From: Bacteroidota bacterium | GTDB lineage: Bacteria > Bacteroidota > Bacteroidia > Chitinophagales > Chitinophagaceae | Assembly (NCBI GenBank): GCA_013289175.1 | Contig: JABDAN010000023.1 | Span: forward strand, 1-39,239 | DNA length: 39,239 bases | Reading direction: 5' to 3' | Shown here: positions 31,124-39,239 of the stretch, in pieces | Numbering within the stretch: position 1 is the stretch's first letter | How the letters are laid out: each line of letters starts with the position of its first letter | Program-made: the position numbers and the translations under genes | Notes under the pieces: model-generated | Told to the model about the DNA's origin: nothing | Seen by the model: the letters and a program-made list of their open reading frames with translations, nothing else | The model's database searches: none

Positions 31124-31563
31124 ATGTTGACAAAGAATTTATATTGTGAAAAATCTATCCTCATTCATGCCTCGGCTGATGCGATCTGGGACATTTTGAC
31201 AAACCCCCAAAAAATACGTCTTTACATGTTTGGGTCTGAGGTGGATACAGATTGGAAACCGGGAAGTCCCATAACTTTTTCAAGGAATTCGACTGGTATC
31301 CGTTTTGTTGATAAGGGAAGGATCATCGACAACCAACAGGCGAAGGTTTTGACATTCAGTTACTGGAGCAGCCAGGAAGGTTACGATGATATTCCGGAAA
31401 ATTATTCAGTCATTAGGTACAGCATCCAGCAGAAAAAGGATAGGGTCTGTGAACTTACTTACCGAAGAACAATATTCCTCTTGAGTTCGAGCACTCGAAT
31501 CAGGAGAAATATTTACCTATGTTGATGGAGGGTATAAAAAACCTAGCGGAAAAATGGACATGA
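31124..31563 (+). pseudogene. SRPBCC/AHSA1-type ligand-binding protein, frameshifted near its 3' end
   Basis: The intact part (ATG at 31124, not the TTG at 31100) shows the AHSA1 pattern: KSILIHASADAIWDILTNPQ, DWKPGSPITF, DKGRIIDNQQAKVLTFSYWS and YSVIRYSIQQ. After CELTY, around 31462, the frame runs into RRTIFLLSSSTR and stops at 31525. Moving to the next frame gives KNNIPLEFEHSNQEKYLPML and MEGIKNLAEKWT, the missing C-terminal helix of the family, with a stop at 31561-31563. One lost base after the TAC codon explains everything (TY-T-KNN restored). The restored stop overlaps an ATG of the hydrolase gene (ATGA at 31560). This is either a true mutation or a sequencing error. Confidence 0.8.
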
Positions 31564-32354
31564 ATAAAACACTTTCTAAAGATGGAACGGCTATAGCTTT
31601 TAAAAAAACGGGTACAGGTCCGAGCGTCATCCTAGTCGATGGTGCTTTTTGTTCCAGCAATTTCGGACCTATGCCAAAATTGGCACCTGTATTGGAAAAA
31701 TATTTTACAGTTATTACCTACGACAGGCGGGCCCGCGGCGAGAGCGGAGACACTAAACCTTACGATGTGCAGAGGGAAATAGAGGATATTGAAGCGCTTA
31801 TAGATGTCGCTGGTGGATCCGCACATTTATTTTCGATTTCATCCGGCGCTATACTGGCTATCCACGCAGCTGCTTCGGGGTTGAAAATTTCAAAACTTGC
31901 ATTATTTGAACCTCCATTTGTTGGTGATCGTGAGGGGCGGAGGCCAGCAAATGCGGAGTCCATGTTGAAAACCATGATCGCTGAAAAAAGACGCGGCGAT
32001 GCTGTTAATTTTTATTTGAGAAAAGTGATGGGGTTGCCGGCTATCATAACCTGGATTCTGCGTCTGACACCCAACTGGCCAAAAATGAAGGCAAACGCGA
32101 ATTCTCTTCCTTATGATGCGTACATTTGTGGAGATTTCAATATTCCAAAGCAACAGGTAAGTTCCTTAACTATGCCAACACTTGTAATCGCCAGCACGAA
32201 AAGCCCAGCAATGTTGAGAAACGCTGCACATGCCGTCGCAGAACTATTGCCCAATGGAACACAAATCTCATTGGATGGAAAGATTCACGATGTGCCTCCT
32301 GAAATACTGGGGCCGGTGTTGCAGAAATTTTATAATAACCGATCTGAAATTTGA
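31554..32354 (+). CDS. Alpha/beta hydrolase
   Basis: The 266-residue protein has the fold's ordered motifs: VILVDGAFCSS (oxyanion strand, with the usual HG replaced by DG), VITYDRRARGESGD, and a nucleophile elbow LFSISSGAIL near residues 92-101. The Ser at 96 is in SxSxG-like form rather than the usual GxSxG. The C-terminal GKIHDVPPEI supplies the His. The substrate is unknown. Two ATGs are possible (31554 and 31560); the second overlaps the restored stop of the SRPBCC gene as ATGA and fits translational coupling. The pair probably forms one operon under the divergent regulator. Confidence 0.85.
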   Translation: MDMNKTLSKDGTAIAFKKTGTGPSVILVDGAFCSSNFGPMPKLAPVLEKYFTVITYDRRARGESGDTKPYDVQREIEDIEALIDVAGGSAHLFSISSGAILAIHAAASGLKISKLALFEPPFVGDREGRRPANAESMLKTMIAEKRRGDAVNFYLRKVMGLPAIITWILRLTPNWPKMKANANSLPYDAYICGDFNIPKQQVSSLTMPTLVIASTKSPAMLRNAAHAVAELLPNGTQISLDGKIHDVPPEILGPVLQKFYNNRSEI

Positions 32355-32413
32355 ACGATTCTAATACTCTATAATAGCCAAAGTATCATCGGTTCCTATG
32401 AATGCAATTTCAC

Positions 32414-32890
32414 TCAACTCCGTCTTAATGTTAAATCAAATCTCCGTTCAAAGTTAAATTTTAATAAAAAAGTACTAGCAAGGATCATGGCAAGTAAAAC
32501 GCCTTCAATAAATAGAAATTCTTTAATAATAGTCCATACGTCGTCTTTCCCTCTCGGCATTAAATACTTATTATCAAAAATGGCGAGTAGGCTTAGAATT
32601 GGGAATATCAATAGGGCGAAGAAAACAAACACAAGATTTGGAGTAATCGTGAAGTGAATCAACGTATTTTCACCATCTACTATAAGCTGTCCTTTGCCAT
32701 AAACAATCCGTGCATTGCTATGGTTAAAAAGAGAAGGGCTCAGAAGAAAATTGGCTTGATAAGAAAACGTACCATCCTCTTGCATCTTACCTGAACGATG
32801 TTCCAGTAAGAGTCGGCTGATTTTCGACTTGGTTGATTCATAAGAATCTGATACTTCGTAAACGATCTTTGTTCTTAATGTTGAATCCAA
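32414..32890 (-). CDS. Hypothetical small membrane protein
   Basis: The 158-residue protein has a soluble beta-rich N-terminal domain of about 85 residues (IVYEVSDSYESTKSKI, NARIVYGKGQLIVDGENTLI) and two C-terminal hydrophobic segments (LVFVFFALLIFPILSLLAIF, ~86-105, and FIEGVLLAMILASTFLL, ~126-142). There is no recognised domain. It stands alone, convergent with the hydrolase gene. A membrane-anchored sensor or structural protein would fit, but nothing specific can be read. Confidence 0.5.
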   Translation of the reverse strand: MDSTLRTKIVYEVSDSYESTKSKISRLLLEHRSGKMQEDGTFSYQANFLLSPSLFNHSNARIVYGKGQLIVDGENTLIHFTITPNLVFVFFALLIFPILSLLAIFDNKYLMPRGKDDVWTIIKEFLFIEGVLLAMILASTFLLKFNFERRFDLTLRRS

Positions 32891-33110
32891 TTTGAGCTGG
32901 TATTGTATTGAAAACTTCGAATTAGGTCTATATAGGCCGCATATTGATTTATATCGTCTAATTTTTAGAGAGTTGTATAATAGAATATTTTTCGTCTCCC
33001 TTTTTAAAATTAGGGAATAACAGAGTAGTATTTATTATTCTTCTTAAATATTCTGAAATCTAAAGGAAACACTTACACGAAGGATTAAATTTAATTAATG
33101 TTGAAAGCAA

Positions 33111-33142
33111 TTTAGCAAGCAGGGTGAATTCTATTATATTTG
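33111..33142 (+). promoter_or_regulatory. Promoter of the NHL lipoprotein gene
   Basis: TATATTTG at 33135-33142 matches TAnnTTTG exactly, and TTTA at 33111-33114 is one base off the -33 TTTG at 20 nt spacing. The predicted start near 33149 leaves about 30 nt before the ATG at 33179 and excludes the upstream ATG at 33140. Confidence 0.5.
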
Positions 33143-33178
33143 TTTGAATTCATCATTTCAATTCATTTAAAAACCAAA

Positions 33179-34783
33179 ATGAAAACTGCTGTAAAATTTA
33201 TTAATGTCAATCGCTTTCAAAAAATTTCACTAGTAATCTGCTTTCTTCTTTTTCTTTTTGCGGTTCCGGGATGTAAAAAAAATGATACTCCTTCTTCTAC
33301 TACTCTTGCTCCAACCATATCAGGGTTTTCGCCTGCGACTAGTGGTGTCGGACAGACCATAGTAATAACTGGCAGCAATTTTAGTAGCAATCCAGCTAAT
33401 GATTTAGTTGAAATTGGTGGCGTGCAGGCAGAAGTTATTGCGGCTACTACAACTTCATTGACTGTGGTTATCCCGTCTGGGATAAGCGGAGGAAGCATTT
33501 CAGTTACCGTCAACGGCCAAACCGGTGTAGCTCATAATACAATTACATTGACTAGCCCTTCGGTATCTGGATTTTTACCTTCACTGGTTGGAATCGGTTA
33601 TCCAGTGATTGTTACCGGGAAAGGTTTTGGTACGGACATGAGTAAGATAAAAGTATCATTCAACGGAACAGCAGGTGGAGTGCTGGTTTCTGCATCCGAT
33701 ACCGCATTGGTCGTGACGGTTCCAATAGGGGCTACTTCAGGCGGAATTACGGTTGTCGTAAACGGCCAATCTGCGACTTCTGCCAATAACCTGCAAATTA
33801 GGTCCTTGACGGTTTCAACGCTCGCAGGCTCAATCCCTGGTTTTAGTGATGGGACTGGAAGTGCGGCCAAATTCCATGGGGCCTGGGGAATTGTGGGGGA
33901 CGGCTTGGGAAACTACTTTGTGGCGGATGCGTTTAATAGTAGAATTAGAAAGGTGTCGTCAACCGGAATCGTTACAACATTCACCGGCACATCCAGTTTT
34001 GGAAACAAGAACGGTTCATTGGATACTGCTACTTTCGGATCCCCATTTGGTATTGCGATGGATAGTCATGGAAATATTTTTGTTACTGATTTCGGTTTTA
34101 ACAATATCAGAGAAATTTCAGCCAGTGGGTTTGTTAGCACATTTGCTGGTGATACATACGGAGCTACAGGTACTGCAGATGGCTTCGGTACAAATGCCAG
34201 GTTCCATTCTCCGTTAGGGATTACCATTGATCAGAATGATAATATTTTCGTGATTGACGGTGCGAACAATACAGTGAGAAAAATTACTTCTGATGGACAT
34301 GTAACCACGCTGGCCGGTAGTGGCGTTGCAGCATCTATAGATGGAACAGGAACGGCGGCCAGTTTTAATGGCCCATGCGGAATTGGAGTTGATGCTACAG
34401 GAAATATTTATGTAGTTGAGACAGGAGCCAGCAAGATCCGAAAAGTGACGCAAACTGGGGTTGTGACCACTTTTGCAGGGAGTGGGATACCTGGTACAAA
34501 GGACGGTCCGGTAGATTCAGCCAGATTCAATCAACCAATTTGTATTGTTTCAGATCATCAGGGTAATTTTTATGTGACCGACCAAGGAAACGGAACAATT
34601 CGAATGATATCTTCCGATGGAACAGTTTCTACACTTGCTGGTAGCGGTAACCAGGTTTCAACTGATGGAGTGGGGGCGTTTGCGAGTTTGGCATATCCGT
34701 TGGGTATAGCGATCGATGCTACTGGTGCGCTATATGTTGTGGACAATGGAACCGACCAAATCAGGAAAATATTAGTTCAATAG
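33179..34783 (+). CDS. IPT/TIG and six-NHL-repeat lipoprotein
   Basis: From the ATG at 33179 the protein has 534 residues and a lipoprotein signal (CFLLFLFAVPGCKK; lipidation on that Cys). Two IPT/TIG domains follow (ISGFSPATSGVGQTIVITG and VSGFLPSLVGIGYPVIVTG starts). Then come six NHL modules of about 54 residues with patterns such as FAGSG...DG...ARFNxPxGIxxD...GNIYVxDxxNxxIRK, probably a six-bladed propeller. The layout is common for surface lipoproteins of this phylum that bind glycans or proteins. The start 39 nt upstream is disfavoured because the promoter -7 element overlaps it. It probably faces the cell surface or periplasm; the ligand is unknown. Confidence 0.85.
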   Translation: MKTAVKFINVNRFQKISLVICFLLFLFAVPGCKKNDTPSSTTLAPTISGFSPATSGVGQTIVITGSNFSSNPANDLVEIGGVQAEVIAATTTSLTVVIPSGISGGSISVTVNGQTGVAHNTITLTSPSVSGFLPSLVGIGYPVIVTGKGFGTDMSKIKVSFNGTAGGVLVSASDTALVVTVPIGATSGGITVVVNGQSATSANNLQIRSLTVSTLAGSIPGFSDGTGSAAKFHGAWGIVGDGLGNYFVADAFNSRIRKVSSTGIVTTFTGTSSFGNKNGSLDTATFGSPFGIAMDSHGNIFVTDFGFNNIREISASGFVSTFAGDTYGATGTADGFGTNARFHSPLGITIDQNDNIFVIDGANNTVRKITSDGHVTTLAGSGVAASIDGTGTAASFNGPCGIGVDATGNIYVVETGASKIRKVTQTGVVTTFAGSGIPGTKDGPVDSARFNQPICIVSDHQGNFYVTDQGNGTIRMISSDGTVSTLAGSGNQVSTDGVGAFASLAYPLGIAIDATGALYVVDNGTDQIRKILVQ

Positions 34784-34889
34784 ACACCTGGTATCTAAAA
34801 CTTTGACCGTAACTAGTATCTGAAATTAAATTACAAGTTTTATCGCCTCGGATACAACGATCATTTAGCACTCACCTATTTATAGTTTT

Positions 34890-35744
34890 TTATTTTGTTT
34901 CAAGCAACTTAAAAAACTGATCAAGTTGAGGTAAAATGACGATACGCGTACGCCGGTTTAGCGCGCGACCTTCCGCAGTAGCATTTGTTGCGACAGGTTG
35001 ATATTCGCTGCGTCCGGCTGCAGTTATATGATAGGGCGATAATCCGTATTCATTTTGGAGAACCCGCACCACAGCGGTTGCCCGTTTTACGCTAAGGTCC
35101 CAATTGTCAAGAAGAGGAGGTCTTTTATAGGGGATGCTGTCTGTATGCCCTTCGACCATGAATTCCAGATCAGGCTGATTTTTTAATACCGTGGCCACTT
35201 TTCCTAGTACCTCTTTGGCCCGCTGCGTGATATCGTAACTACCGCTCTTAAATAGAAGTTTATCAGATATATCAATGAATACAACTCCTTTGTCCACTTT
35301 TATATTGATATCTTCATCTGCCATATTTCCAATAGCGCCTTTTAAATTCATCACGAGAGCCATATTTAGCGAATCTTTTTTGGCCATTTCCCGCTGCAAA
35401 TCCATAATATACATATCCTTTACACCAATGTTTTCCATCGATTTTTTTATGCTTTCTGCCTGTGTGCTGGTGATAACAGAAAGATTCTGAAGTTGTGTTA
35501 GGGCCTGGGTATTATTTTCTTTAAGCAGCGCATTTTGTGTTTGCAAGTTGGATATCATCTTATCTTTTGCCGTCGTTGAATCTTTACAGGTATTTAATGA
35601 TGACTGCAAAGTTGAATTCACGCTCATGAGTGAATCGCGTACCAAGCGGGCTGCATTTTGTGCTTGTTCGAATTTTTTATTACTAATACAGGAAGTGAAA
35701 AGAAATAGGGAAAAGATAGCCACTCTCATTGCTGCCGATTTCAT
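34890..35744 (-). CDS. OmpA-family peptidoglycan-binding lipoprotein
   Basis: The 284-residue protein has a lipobox (FSLFLFTSC, lipidation at that Cys) and a coiled-coil region (~25-130; AQNAARLVRDSLMSVNSTLQ, DKMISNLQTQNALLKENN). The OmpA_C domain (~150-280) contains LLFKSGSYDIT, VEGHTDSIPY, NWDLSVKRATAVVRVL and RALNRRTRIVI. The Asp of NWDLS and the Arg of NRRTRI are the diaminopimelate-binding positions. It would tie the outer membrane to the wall, with the coiled coil as spacer, similar in plan to MotB-type or Pal-like proteins. It is a single gene; no partner is visible. Confidence 0.88.
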   Translation of the reverse strand: MKSAAMRVAIFSLFLFTSCISNKKFEQAQNAARLVRDSLMSVNSTLQSSLNTCKDSTTAKDKMISNLQTQNALLKENNTQALTQLQNLSVITSTQAESIKKSMENIGVKDMYIMDLQREMAKKDSLNMALVMNLKGAIGNMADEDINIKVDKGVVFIDISDKLLFKSGSYDITQRAKEVLGKVATVLKNQPDLEFMVEGHTDSIPYKRPPLLDNWDLSVKRATAVVRVLQNEYGLSPYHITAAGRSEYQPVATNATAEGRALNRRTRIVILPQLDQFFKLLETK

Positions 35745-36001
35745 AAATAATTATTAAAGGTGAGTTGATAATGGTTCACAGTATTTTCCCCTGAATTTCT
35801 TCCAGCCGAATCTGTTTTGGAGCTTTCTTTATTGAAATCGTCATCGAGACGGTTCATACCATGAGAATAGTTCATTTTTTTGGTAATTTTTGACAGTTGG
35901 CAAATAAATTCTAATATATTTTGGATTCGAAATTAATCCGAATGAAATTCGCCATGAAAAAGATTCAGTTTTAAGTCTCAATACCCAAATTTCGACAATT
36001 T

Positions 36002-36565
36002 TTATTCCTCCAGGGACTTTAGAATGCAAGTTATATTATAAGATTTGTCAGTCCCAATTGTTTTCAAGAACGTAACTAATTCTTGTGCGTCATTGGGTGG
36101 CGTCATTGACTTGAAATATTTACGTTGACCATTGAAGTAAACAATAATAGTAATAATCGGTGCGTCACAACAAGTCACATTTGGGAAATTCAGATTGTGT
36201 AGATTTGCAGCTCCCAATAAAGTGATTAATTTTTTATAGTCATTGTGTTCCAGTGATCCACGAAATTGACCGCTGTATTCAATCTCAGTTTCGCCCTTGG
36301 TTTTGAAAAATTCTCTACTGACATAAACGTTCTGGTTACTGTCGATTTCAAGGTCGATCCGAGGACAGGTGCCAAAACATCGACTTGAATGGAAAATAAT
36401 TTTTTCAAATACAAATTTGTCCTGCTTCTCTGGCTTGCAAAATGAGAAGGCGATTATCGAAAGAGAAAATACAATAATTAATTGTCTTTTCAATCTAGAA
36501 ATGATTGAAAGAATCATTGGCAGCGCTGATATATCTCTTGTCTTTTGAGAATTTCGAACTTTCAA
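36002..36565 (-). CDS. DUF6438 domain protein, possibly a lipoprotein
   Basis: The protein is 187 residues from the first ATG. An internal ATG at 36517 would begin with a hydrophobic export signal (RLKRQLIIVFSLSIIAFSFC) in which the Cys could be lipidated, and is a likely true start. The rest follows DUF6438: FEKIIFHSSRCFGTCPRIDL, DSNQNVYVSRE, then DYKKLITLLGAANLHNLNFP and DAPIITIIVYFNGQRKYF. The paired Cys of RCFGTCP are the domain's hallmark. The function of the family is not known to me. It ends 257 nt before the OmpA-family gene and starts 57 nt after the permease gene on the same strand. Confidence 0.75.
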   Translation of the reverse strand: MKVRNSQKTRDISALPMILSIISRLKRQLIIVFSLSIIAFSFCKPEKQDKFVFEKIIFHSSRCFGTCPRIDLEIDSNQNVYVSREFFKTKGETEIEYSGQFRGSLEHNDYKKLITLLGAANLHNLNFPNVTCCDAPIITIIVYFNGQRKYFKSMTPPNDAQELVTFLKTIGTDKSYNITCILKSLEE

Positions 36566-36622
36566 TAGTAAATCCTTTTATTTTATTTTGATCTTGTTGA
36601 TTGAGAACTCCCCCTCTACCTG

Positions 36623-39055
36623 CTATTCCGTTCTCAAACTCTTGACCGGGTTTGCTATGGCTGCTTTAATGGCCTGGAAACTCACTGTAATCAGCGCGAT
36701 TGCAATGGTTAACAATCCGGAGACCGCAAATACAATCCAACTAATATTAATCCGGTAAGCAAAACTTTGCAACCACTTGTTCATCATCCACCAAGCAATG
36801 GGAAATGCAATCAAAGATGCGATCAGCACCAGTTTTATAAAATCTTTTGAGATCATGGCCACAAGTTCCCCGACGCTGGCTCCAAGAACTTTTCTTACGC
36901 CGATTTCCTTAATGCGTTGTTCGGCTGCATAGGTAACCAGTCCAAATAAACCGAGGCAGGCGATAAAAATGGCAAAGATTGCAAATGTGATAAATAATTT
37001 ACCTGTTCGCTGTTCCGCGTCGTAAATTTTATTAAAATCGGCATCTAGAAATGAATAGCTGAATGGCTGGCCCGGACCCATACTGTTCCATTTGTTCTCC
37101 ACTTCGCTGATCAATGCAGGAATATTCTTGGTATTGATGCGCATGGCGATCCTTCCGTAATTTTCGCTTAATTCAATAATCAACGGACCCACCTTGTCGT
37201 GCATCGAGTTGAAATTGAAATCTTTCACCACACCGATTATATGAAATGGCTTCGATGAGAAGCCTCCATTGCTTGCATAGCCTGAGGGACGGTATAATGT
37301 CTCATTTAATGGATTTTTGAATCCGAGCAACTTTGCCGCCGTCTCGTTTACGATTACTGCAGATGAATCGGTAGGAAAATCTTTTGAAAAATTTCTGCCT
37401 GCGGTTATCTGCATTTTCAATGTTGGGATATAGTTCTGATCGGCGTTGAAATCTGTCATAATATTCACTTGTTTGGCATCCAGCGTCGGATCTTTGAACC
37501 AACCGTTTTGACTATAACCGGTCTCAGTAGGAAGTGATCCTGCAATGGTGGCGCCTTGTACGCCGGATATTTTCAACATATCTTGTCTGAAGGATTTGAT
37601 TTTTTTATCGAGGGCATAGGTGTTGTTAATGATCAGTACCTGATCCCGGCTATAGCCAATTTCCCTACTCTGAATGTAGGAAAGCTGGTTATAAATAACT
37701 ATGGTGCCGATGATCAAGGAAATGGAGATAAAAAACTGGAAAACGACCAGTCCGCTTCTCAACCAACTGCTTTTAAAACCCTTTGCAATATTGCCTTTCA
37801 GGACCTGCGCCGGTTGAAAAGATGAAAGATAGAAGGCGGGATAACTTCCTGCAATGCAACCCACGACTATTATCAATGCGATAAGTACGGGTAGCAGCCA
37901 TGTTGAAAACAGCGTCAAAACACTCATCTGCTTTCCGGCGAGCTGGTTAAATAACGGTAATAACAACGCCGCAATTCCAATGGCCAGTACCAATGAAAAA
38001 AAACTCGTTAAAACGGATTCTGTTAAAAATTGAGTGATAAGATCAGACCTTAAAGATCCAGCTACTTTTCTTATACCCACTTCCTTAGCACGGTTGGAAG
38101 ATCGGGCGGTTGACAGATTCATAAAATTAACGCAGGCGATTAATAAAATGAAAATGGCAATGATGGAAAATATATATACATAAGAAATATTCCCATTGGG
38201 TTCGAACTCGTAAGACTTGTTCGAATAAAGATGAATATCTGTTAGTGGCATTACCGGATATATGAAATGATTGTTGCTGTTTTTTAGGTCCTTTGCGTTC
38301 ATGTGTAAGAACTGATCGAGTTGCTTTACAAGATATTTGTTGATAATTCCGTTCACTGCATTCTGCAGAGATGCTTTTGTCACCCCTGGTCTTACTAAAA
38401 CAAATGATGCATAGTTGTTGCTTAGCCAATCATCCTGATCATCATGGTAGGTATCATGCATTGGCCTTATAAAACTAAAATGAAAATTGGACTGTCGCGG
38501 AATGTCCTTAATAACGCCGGTTATTTTGCAGTTTATAGAATTGTCAACATATAATGTTTTGCCTAAAACTTCCGTAGTGTTAAAATACTTTTTGGCCGTC
38601 GTTTCGTCAATTACAATTGAATTGGGTTCGTTCAAAGCGGTCAACCGGTTGCCGGCAATCATGGGAATTGAAAATACTTGGAAGAAAGTGGAATCAGCAA
38701 AAACTGCATTGTGATTTTGAATGTTCTGATTGTCTTTTTTGACTAATATATCACCGAAGTTCCTTAGGCGGACGAACTGAACAACCTGGGGATAATCTTT
38801 CATCAGAGTGGGCGCCACCGGTGCTGGGCTAGCAGCTGAAATAAATTGTGTTCCATTAAATGAGATATCGGCGTCTATACGATAAATGTTTTCCGATTGC
38901 ACGTTGTATTTATCATAACTCAATTCATCTTTTACATAAAGTATGATCAAAAGACAAACAGCGAGTCCGACCGAGAGTCCGGCAATATTGATCGCGGAAA
39001 AAGCTTTGTTCTTCCATAAATTGCGAAGTGCAACTTTTAAGTAATTTTTGAACAT
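36623..39055 (-). CDS. FtsX/MacB-type ABC transporter permease
   Basis: The 810-residue protein has the duplicated layout usual in Bacteroidota: MFKNYLKVALRNLWKNKAFS and a first TM helix (INIAGLSVGLAVCLLIILYV), then a MacB-like periplasmic core (~45-260). A first FtsX block (~285-410; ARSSNRAKEVGIRKVAGSLR) follows, then a second TM and periplasmic core (~430-680) and a second FtsX block (~685-805; EQRIKEIGVRKVLGASVGEL). The two EVGIRK/EIGVRK coupling motifs should contact an ATPase. No ATP-binding subunit is encoded in the window. Such permeases usually act in mechanotransmission for efflux or lipoprotein or toxin export, but the cargo cannot be read. It is complete. Confidence 0.92.
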   Translation of the reverse strand: MFKNYLKVALRNLWKNKAFSAINIAGLSVGLAVCLLIILYVKDELSYDKYNVQSENIYRIDADISFNGTQFISAASPAPVAPTLMKDYPQVVQFVRLRNFGDILVKKDNQNIQNHNAVFADSTFFQVFSIPMIAGNRLTALNEPNSIVIDETTAKKYFNTTEVLGKTLYVDNSINCKITGVIKDIPRQSNFHFSFIRPMHDTYHDDQDDWLSNNYASFVLVRPGVTKASLQNAVNGIINKYLVKQLDQFLHMNAKDLKNSNNHFIYPVMPLTDIHLYSNKSYEFEPNGNISYVYIFSIIAIFILLIACVNFMNLSTARSSNRAKEVGIRKVAGSLRSDLITQFLTESVLTSFFSLVLAIGIAALLLPLFNQLAGKQMSVLTLFSTWLLPVLIALIIVVGCIAGSYPAFYLSSFQPAQVLKGNIAKGFKSSWLRSGLVVFQFFISISLIIGTIVIYNQLSYIQSREIGYSRDQVLIINNTYALDKKIKSFRQDMLKISGVQGATIAGSLPTETGYSQNGWFKDPTLDAKQVNIMTDFNADQNYIPTLKMQITAGRNFSKDFPTDSSAVIVNETAAKLLGFKNPLNETLYRPSGYASNGGFSSKPFHIIGVVKDFNFNSMHDKVGPLIIELSENYGRIAMRINTKNIPALISEVENKWNSMGPGQPFSYSFLDADFNKIYDAEQRTGKLFITFAIFAIFIACLGLFGLVTYAAEQRIKEIGVRKVLGASVGELVAMISKDFIKLVLIASLIAFPIAWWMMNKWLQSFAYRINISWIVFAVSGLLTIAIALITVSFQAIKAAIANPVKSLRTE

Positions 39056-39171
39056 AGTTTTTTCATTTAGTATTGTGACTACGGGAGTCTAAAAATCGTT
39101 ACTCTGGAAAGTCATAATGTTTTGATTCAATTTAGATATTTCGGCTTTTAATTTGTGATTATCTGCGAAAG

Positions 39172-39188
39172 TTCGGTAAAAAACCGAA
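39172..39188. other. Short hairpin near the right edge
   Basis: TTCGGT (39172-39177), five A residues, ACCGAA (39183-39188). It lies in the 184-nt gap upstream of the permease gene. It could be a terminator for a gene outside the window, but no T-run follows directly. Confidence 0.3.
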
Positions 39189-39239
39189 TAATATGTTTGG
39201 CTATAAGATCTGCACTTTTTATCTAATCTTTTTCGATTT

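Noticed and set aside
1..39239. CRISPR array, rRNA or complete tRNA genes
   Set aside because: No regularly spaced repeats and no conserved RNA gene cores were seen on either strand, although a full covariance search could not be run.

Overview
The window is a stretch of Bacteroidota chromosome, most likely from a Chitinophagaceae- or Sphingobacteria-like soil or water bacterium. The evidence is a type IX secretion (T9SS) type B C-terminal domain on a SprB-repeat protein, paired RHS/DUF6443 genes, FtsX-type permeases of about 810 residues, Bacteroidota-style mobilisation genes, DUF6438, low GC, and several promoters matching the Bacteroidota consensus (TTTG, about 19 nt, TAnnTTTG).

Region 1 (1-12.0 kb) is an accessory, mobilisable, defence-rich island. 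From left to right it holds: the 3' end of a type III restriction-like helicase/nuclease gene with a PD-(D/E)xK motif; a GmrSD-like DUF262/DUF1524 protein; a decayed 5' fragment of an OLD-family ATPase/nuclease gene on the minus strand; a small XRE repressor; a highly structured, attenuator-like leader followed by a degenerate nucleotidyltransferase-HEPN gene and a protein built from four copies of one repeat; and a tightly overlapping pair made of a short DprA-like Rossmann protein and a ComF-like phosphoribosyltransferase. On the minus strand follow a coiled-coil membrane protein, a relaxase, a MobC-type protein with a nested palindrome upstream (candidate oriT), two small proteins (one excisionase-like) and a membrane protein. 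No integrase lies in the window.

Region 2 (12.0-26.8 kb) is a surface and polymorphic-effector region. A 1335-residue T9SS cargo (SprB-like repeats, six NHL repeats, three Ig-like repeats, CHU_C-type domain) is transcribed away from a four-gene plus-strand operon. That operon encodes a coiled-coil/outer-membrane-barrel protein, an exported SpvB/TcB-like RHS protein with a DUF5977 domain, an exported DUF6443/RHS-core protein, and a small exported protein that may be its immunity partner. The variable C-terminus of the third protein looks like a caspase/C80-type cysteine peptidase. The arrangement recalls the two-piece RHS cocoon of TcB-TcC, but here both pieces have signal peptides.

Region 3 (26.8-39.2 kb) is more ordinary chromosome: a MazEF-type toxin-antitoxin pair with a near-leaderless promoter and palindromic operator, an exported peroxiredoxin, an internally duplicated membrane protein, a GlxA/FtrA-type AraC regulator divergent from a frameshifted SRPBCC gene and an alpha/beta hydrolase, a small membrane protein, an IPT/TIG plus six-NHL lipoprotein, an OmpA-family lipoprotein, a DUF6438 protein, and an FtsX/MacB-like permease. 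Two strong hairpins lie near 27.2-27.3 kb, and one of them has a decayed second copy near 29.0 kb.
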